A stretch of 64,000 nt of DNA from Pseudopyrenochaeta lycopersici. Taxonomy: Eukaryota; Ascomycota; Dothideomycetes; Pleosporales; Pseudopyrenochaetaceae. The notes under the pieces were generated by a model. That model did no database searches and had not been told where the DNA came from. It saw only the letters and a program-made list of their open reading frames with translations. Every line of letters starts with the position of its first letter. The first letter of the stretch is position 1. Of the stretch, positions 60,461 through 64,000 are shown piece after piece. The position numbers and the translations under genes were made by a program. The stretch is taken from positions 1,488,001-1,552,000 of the forward strand of contig NHZP01000010.1 of the NCBI GenBank assembly GCA_003313425.1. Direction: 5' to 3'.

Positions 60461-62910
60461 TCAGCATTTAGGGCAGTAATAACAGTAGAGAAAGCGGCTA
60501 GACCCTAAGGAGAGGCTTACTAGCTTATTAGCTAAGTAGGAAACTACTAAGCGTTAGGATAATAAGGCAATTAGCTAAATCGCTAAAGAGGCCTTAGCCT
60601 ATAACTATACTAGCTAGTTAAAACAGATGTAATAGGAGTATTACCTTAAAGCCTACCTAGACTAGAAGCAGCTCGCCTACACTATATAACTACTAGGCGA
60701 TGACGAGCTAGTATTATAATGTACAGTATGCCGCGTTAAGGAGGTAGTTAAGCAGGCTATTAAGGGGCTTAGCTTACTATTAATTAAGATGTTGCGCTAG
60801 CTACGTAGTATAATACTATAGTAGTCTAATTTTTACCCTCTAGGTTATATATAGAAGATAGAAAGCTAACGTCGCGCAGCACAGCTCTAGGCACGACTTA
60901 TTTGCTACTACCTGCAGTTAATTACTACTAGAGAGAAAAAGAAGGAGGAGGAAGACGTAGAGGACAGACTCTAGTATATTATCTGCCTATTCCCCTAGTA
61001 TAGAGAGTAGAAGCAGGAAGTAGTAAAGCTCTAGAGACTGCTAACTACTACTAATAGAAGTAGTTACGTAGCTAAATAGTAGAAGGCTATCCTAAGCCTA
61101 TCTAAGGTACTATTCTACTAGGAGGTATACTATTAGCTATTTTATAGTAGTATAATCTACTTCCTTACTACGCTAGCTATTAACCTAGATACAAACTAAC
61201 TACGCGACGCCTTATAGTTCTTAACGTTTCTTAGCTTAATTATCTACTGCGTCTGCGTCCTATTAGCTAAAGCTTTCCTCCTATCTACTTAGCGCGCAGA
61301 GTAGGGTACTACTAAGATAGCTACTCTACTATATTAGTAAGCGCGCTATCTTATTAATAGCTTGCGTAGCCTAATAAGTATTATAATTAGTCTACTTACC
61401 TATGCTAAGTATATCTCTCTACGTACCTTAGGCTGTATTATAGGCAGTATATAGTAGTTTCCTAACTACTAGACGTTCTTCCTTAAAGGCTACCCTATTA
61501 AGCTAGAGCGCTTTTACGGTATATTATAAGGGCTAGTAGTAAAGGTAGAGTAGATCCTTTAGGGGGAACTACTTTAGGTAGAGGAGTAGGCACAGCAACG
61601 CTTTACTAACCTAGTAGCTATCTAAGATAATATAATAATAGCATAGTAAGCAGGCTGCTTCTTAATACTAGCTTAGCTTAAAGAGGATAGGAACTAGGTT
61701 CTTGCGCGGCTCGCGAGCGTGCTAGCTGCGCAGTAACTATATATATTAAGAGGGGAGCAGGAAGGCGAAGAGGGTAATTAAGGTAGCTAAGTCTACTAAG
61801 CTAAGGCGTCTATACTACAGCATAAGTAGTAGGTGCAGCAATATCTCTAGCGCGTGGGACGCTTCTTTAAGCTACTCTGTCTCGCAGTCTATATTATAAG
61901 CAGGTAGCTAGCGCGTACGCCTAAGCTGCTATTAGTTTAGTAGCGTAATAGAGTGCTCTAAGATTATAACTTCTACATAATTAATAAGTAGGTTACGCTA
62001 GTTACCTGCTACTATAAGACGCAGGCGCAGTAGGATTAGCCTAGAGTAGTTCTGCGCTTCCTACTAGAGGTAGTAGGGTAGTTAATTGCAGCGTACCTGC
62101 TCTACGTACGGCTGCTGCGGGCAATACTACTAGCTAGCTAAGGTAAAGTAGCTTTAGCATTAATAAATAACTACCTCTAGGTAGATAAGGATAAGCTCTA
62201 GGATATAGATAGGCTTACGCGTGCGTTAGTAGTTAAGTTAGTAGAGCTTCTAGGCACGCGGCTAATAATCTAGGAGTATTAGTACGCAGCTATAGGTATT
62301 AGGCGCGAGGTAGTAGGACAGTAGTTTGCAGCAGGCTATTATTAGGAGAAAAAGAGTCGCAGTAGTTACTAGGCGTTTGCGCCTAGCTATATGGACGCGC
62401 GCAACTATGCGCCCTAAGACTATAGTTGCGCAAACGTAATTAGCTGCAGCTGCTAGCGCGTGACTATAGTTGCGCGAACATTAAGATTATAGTTGCGCGA
62501 TCCTACGTTACAAACCCCTAACTACTATAACAACTACTATAACAATAATAGCGCGTACGCACGTAAGAGAGAGAGAGAGAGTAATGCAAGATCTAGCAGA
62601 AATTAGAGGAGAAGGAGAAGAAGAAGAAAGAGAAGAAGAAAATATCGCGATTTTTATATAATTACTTGCCTACAGCGTACTCCTATGCTGTAAGTATCGC
62701 TGCGCTGTCTATAGCCTTAACTAGTACCTAAAGAAGTACTATAGTATGTATGTAGCTGCGCGTAGAGCGCTGCTTGCGTTATATAAGGATTTTACGCTCC
62801 GCGCGCTAGCAGAGGTAGCCCTACTAGCGCCCTATAACGTGTTCTACCACCACGCGCACGTCCCTATAGCTCGCACGCGTTCTACAAAATCTATACCCTC
62901 TCTATCTTAA

Positions 62911-63584
62911 TATATAATAGTGCTATAACTCTAAATTTTATATATATTATAAATATATATAGTAGCCATAATTTAAAAAAAGAACTAGTTATATTAAGCT
63001 TTTACTTTTAAAGTTATTTAGCTTTTATTATTTAGCTTAAATTAGCTATCTTATATCTTATATATAAACAGCTTTTCTTTTCTTTTCTCCTACCCCGCTG
63101 CACCCCTTTAAATTACTACCGTTACCTCCGTTACCTCCGTCTCTACATTATTCTGGCCTTAGATTGTAAAAATCTCCTCTATACACCTTACTGTCGCCCT
63201 GCAAAGTCTGCACTTTTCGTCTGTGTAGTTAGTTAGACACCCTGTACAGAATATGTTTCTGCCGTTTCCCTGTACGTAGCATAGACTTTTTAAACTATTT
63301 AAAAGGTTGCAGTCCTGTTACTGCCCCTTTTACATCCTGTTACTGCTCTTTTTTATAGCCCTTATAGCCCTTCATCGCCGTTCACCTTCTTAACTGTCTC
63401 AACTACCTAACTTCTCTCTTACTATTAGTGAGCTCTTATTTGTAATATACTGTACAGCCTGTATAACCTACCGTCCGCTTACCAATTTTCGTGTAAACCA
63501 TCTTGGCGCCCTGTATTAGCCATATTTACATTGCGCTTCTGTATATTTATACTTTACTGTCCTATTTACAGGTGTTAACTTGTT
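62911..63584. other. AT-rich DNA, then a pyrimidine-rich GC-richer stretch
   Basis: 62911-63070 is extremely AT-rich. From about 63090 the plus strand is C/T-rich with repeated TTACTGC/CCTGTTAC words. This could be the leader of the mutated gene to the right. The 92-codon frame at 63503-63781 lies in a different phase from the more protein-like frame and is not called. Confidence 0.4.
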
Positions 63585-64000
63585 ACAGGTCTCTCGCGCG
63601 TCTCGCCGCAGGCGCCGTCCTTCCTCTATATCAGATCCTCTACTACCGCAGAGGCCTTATTAAACTAAGCCGCAAACTTAACCTTAACTGCAGCTGTAAC
63701 CGCAACCGCCATCCTTATTATAGCCTAACTCGTCGTTACCCTCTCTATATAACAGTCTTGCGGACAAAGACTTACTTATAGTAGAGCTAGGCAGTTCTGT
63801 TTCTAATAATAGGGTAGAGGACGAAGACCTTATTACTACTGTAAATATAATAGCTTTACTAGTTCTAACAGTACTACAGTCTATTCCTCTACTACAACAG
63901 CCGCTAGATAGTACCTACTATAATCTTAGTAGTATACAGACTTCTTACCTATTCTGCGGCGCCTTTTACTAGCTAGCAGAGCAGAAACTAGACTTAAGCG
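63585..64000 (+). pseudogene. Pro/Gln-rich mutated frame running off the right edge
   Basis: From a possible acceptor (TTACAG at about 63579-63584) the plus strand reads as VSRASRRRRRPSS, then a Pro/Gln-rich segment in which most Gln codons are TAA/TAG. It then continues open (VELGSSVSNNRVEDEDLIT) to the last base. The pattern of stops is the same as in the neighbouring mutated genes. No family is recognised. Confidence 0.4.

Overview
This window looks like a filamentous ascomycete (Pezizomycotina) chromosome with a two-speed layout. Islands of ordinary GC content carry genes with short (about 42-140 bp) fungal introns. They are separated by AT-rich blocks of transposons whose reading frames are peppered with TAG/TAA where CAG/CAA is expected, the signature of repeat-induced point mutation (RIP, CpA to TpA). 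The HET-domain, C2H2/Zn2Cys6 and fungal-rhodopsin families also point to Pezizomycotina. The species cannot be named from the sequence alone.

Layout. 1-5.7 kb: a RIP-mutated Ty3/gypsy element (minus strand, running off the left edge) inserted into a pogo/Fot1 DNA transposon. 5.7-13.4 kb: a gene island with a HET-domain gene broken by one in-frame stop, a Dcr2-like metallophosphoesterase that lacks the usual N-terminal anchor, and an F-box-like gene fragment. 13.4-32.5 kb: one Ty1/copia element (Copia-1, minus strand, target duplication GCAAT) that has received a complete gypsy element (Gypsy-2, target duplication CTTTA), a second complete copia (Copia-2, plus strand, target duplication TATCC) and a solo LTR of its own family (target duplication AGTTT). 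A solo Copia-2 LTR lies just outside at 32.6 kb. 32.8-34.5 kb: mutated AT-rich DNA with a second gypsy-1 LTR remnant.

34.6-56.8 kb: the main gene island. It holds an amino-acid/GABA-type permease, a 7-TM fungal rhodopsin-domain membrane protein, an S15/CocE-type hydrolase, a C2H2 plus Zn2Cys6 transcription factor, a hAT transposase fossil, a Baeyer-Villiger monooxygenase (BVMO), a carotenoid/stilbene cleavage oxygenase and an HSL-type alpha/beta hydrolase. The exon models of all seven genes stay in frame end to end. A BVMO and a double-bond-cleaving oxygenase share a divergent promoter region, with two hydrolases, a regulator and a permease nearby. This suggests a catabolic or secondary-metabolite cluster: the oxygenase would cleave C=C bonds, the BVMO would turn ketones into esters and the hydrolases would open them. 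That pathway is inference.

56.9-64 kb: a Tc1/mariner element with a clear TIR pair and TA duplication, a truncated second Copia-1 copy, and a roughly 3.1 kb RIP-erased gene. That gene resembles the N-terminal part of fungal telomere-linked RecQ-helicase-type proteins and contains a long CAG run mutated to consecutive TAG stops. A Pro/Gln-rich mutated frame runs off the right edge.
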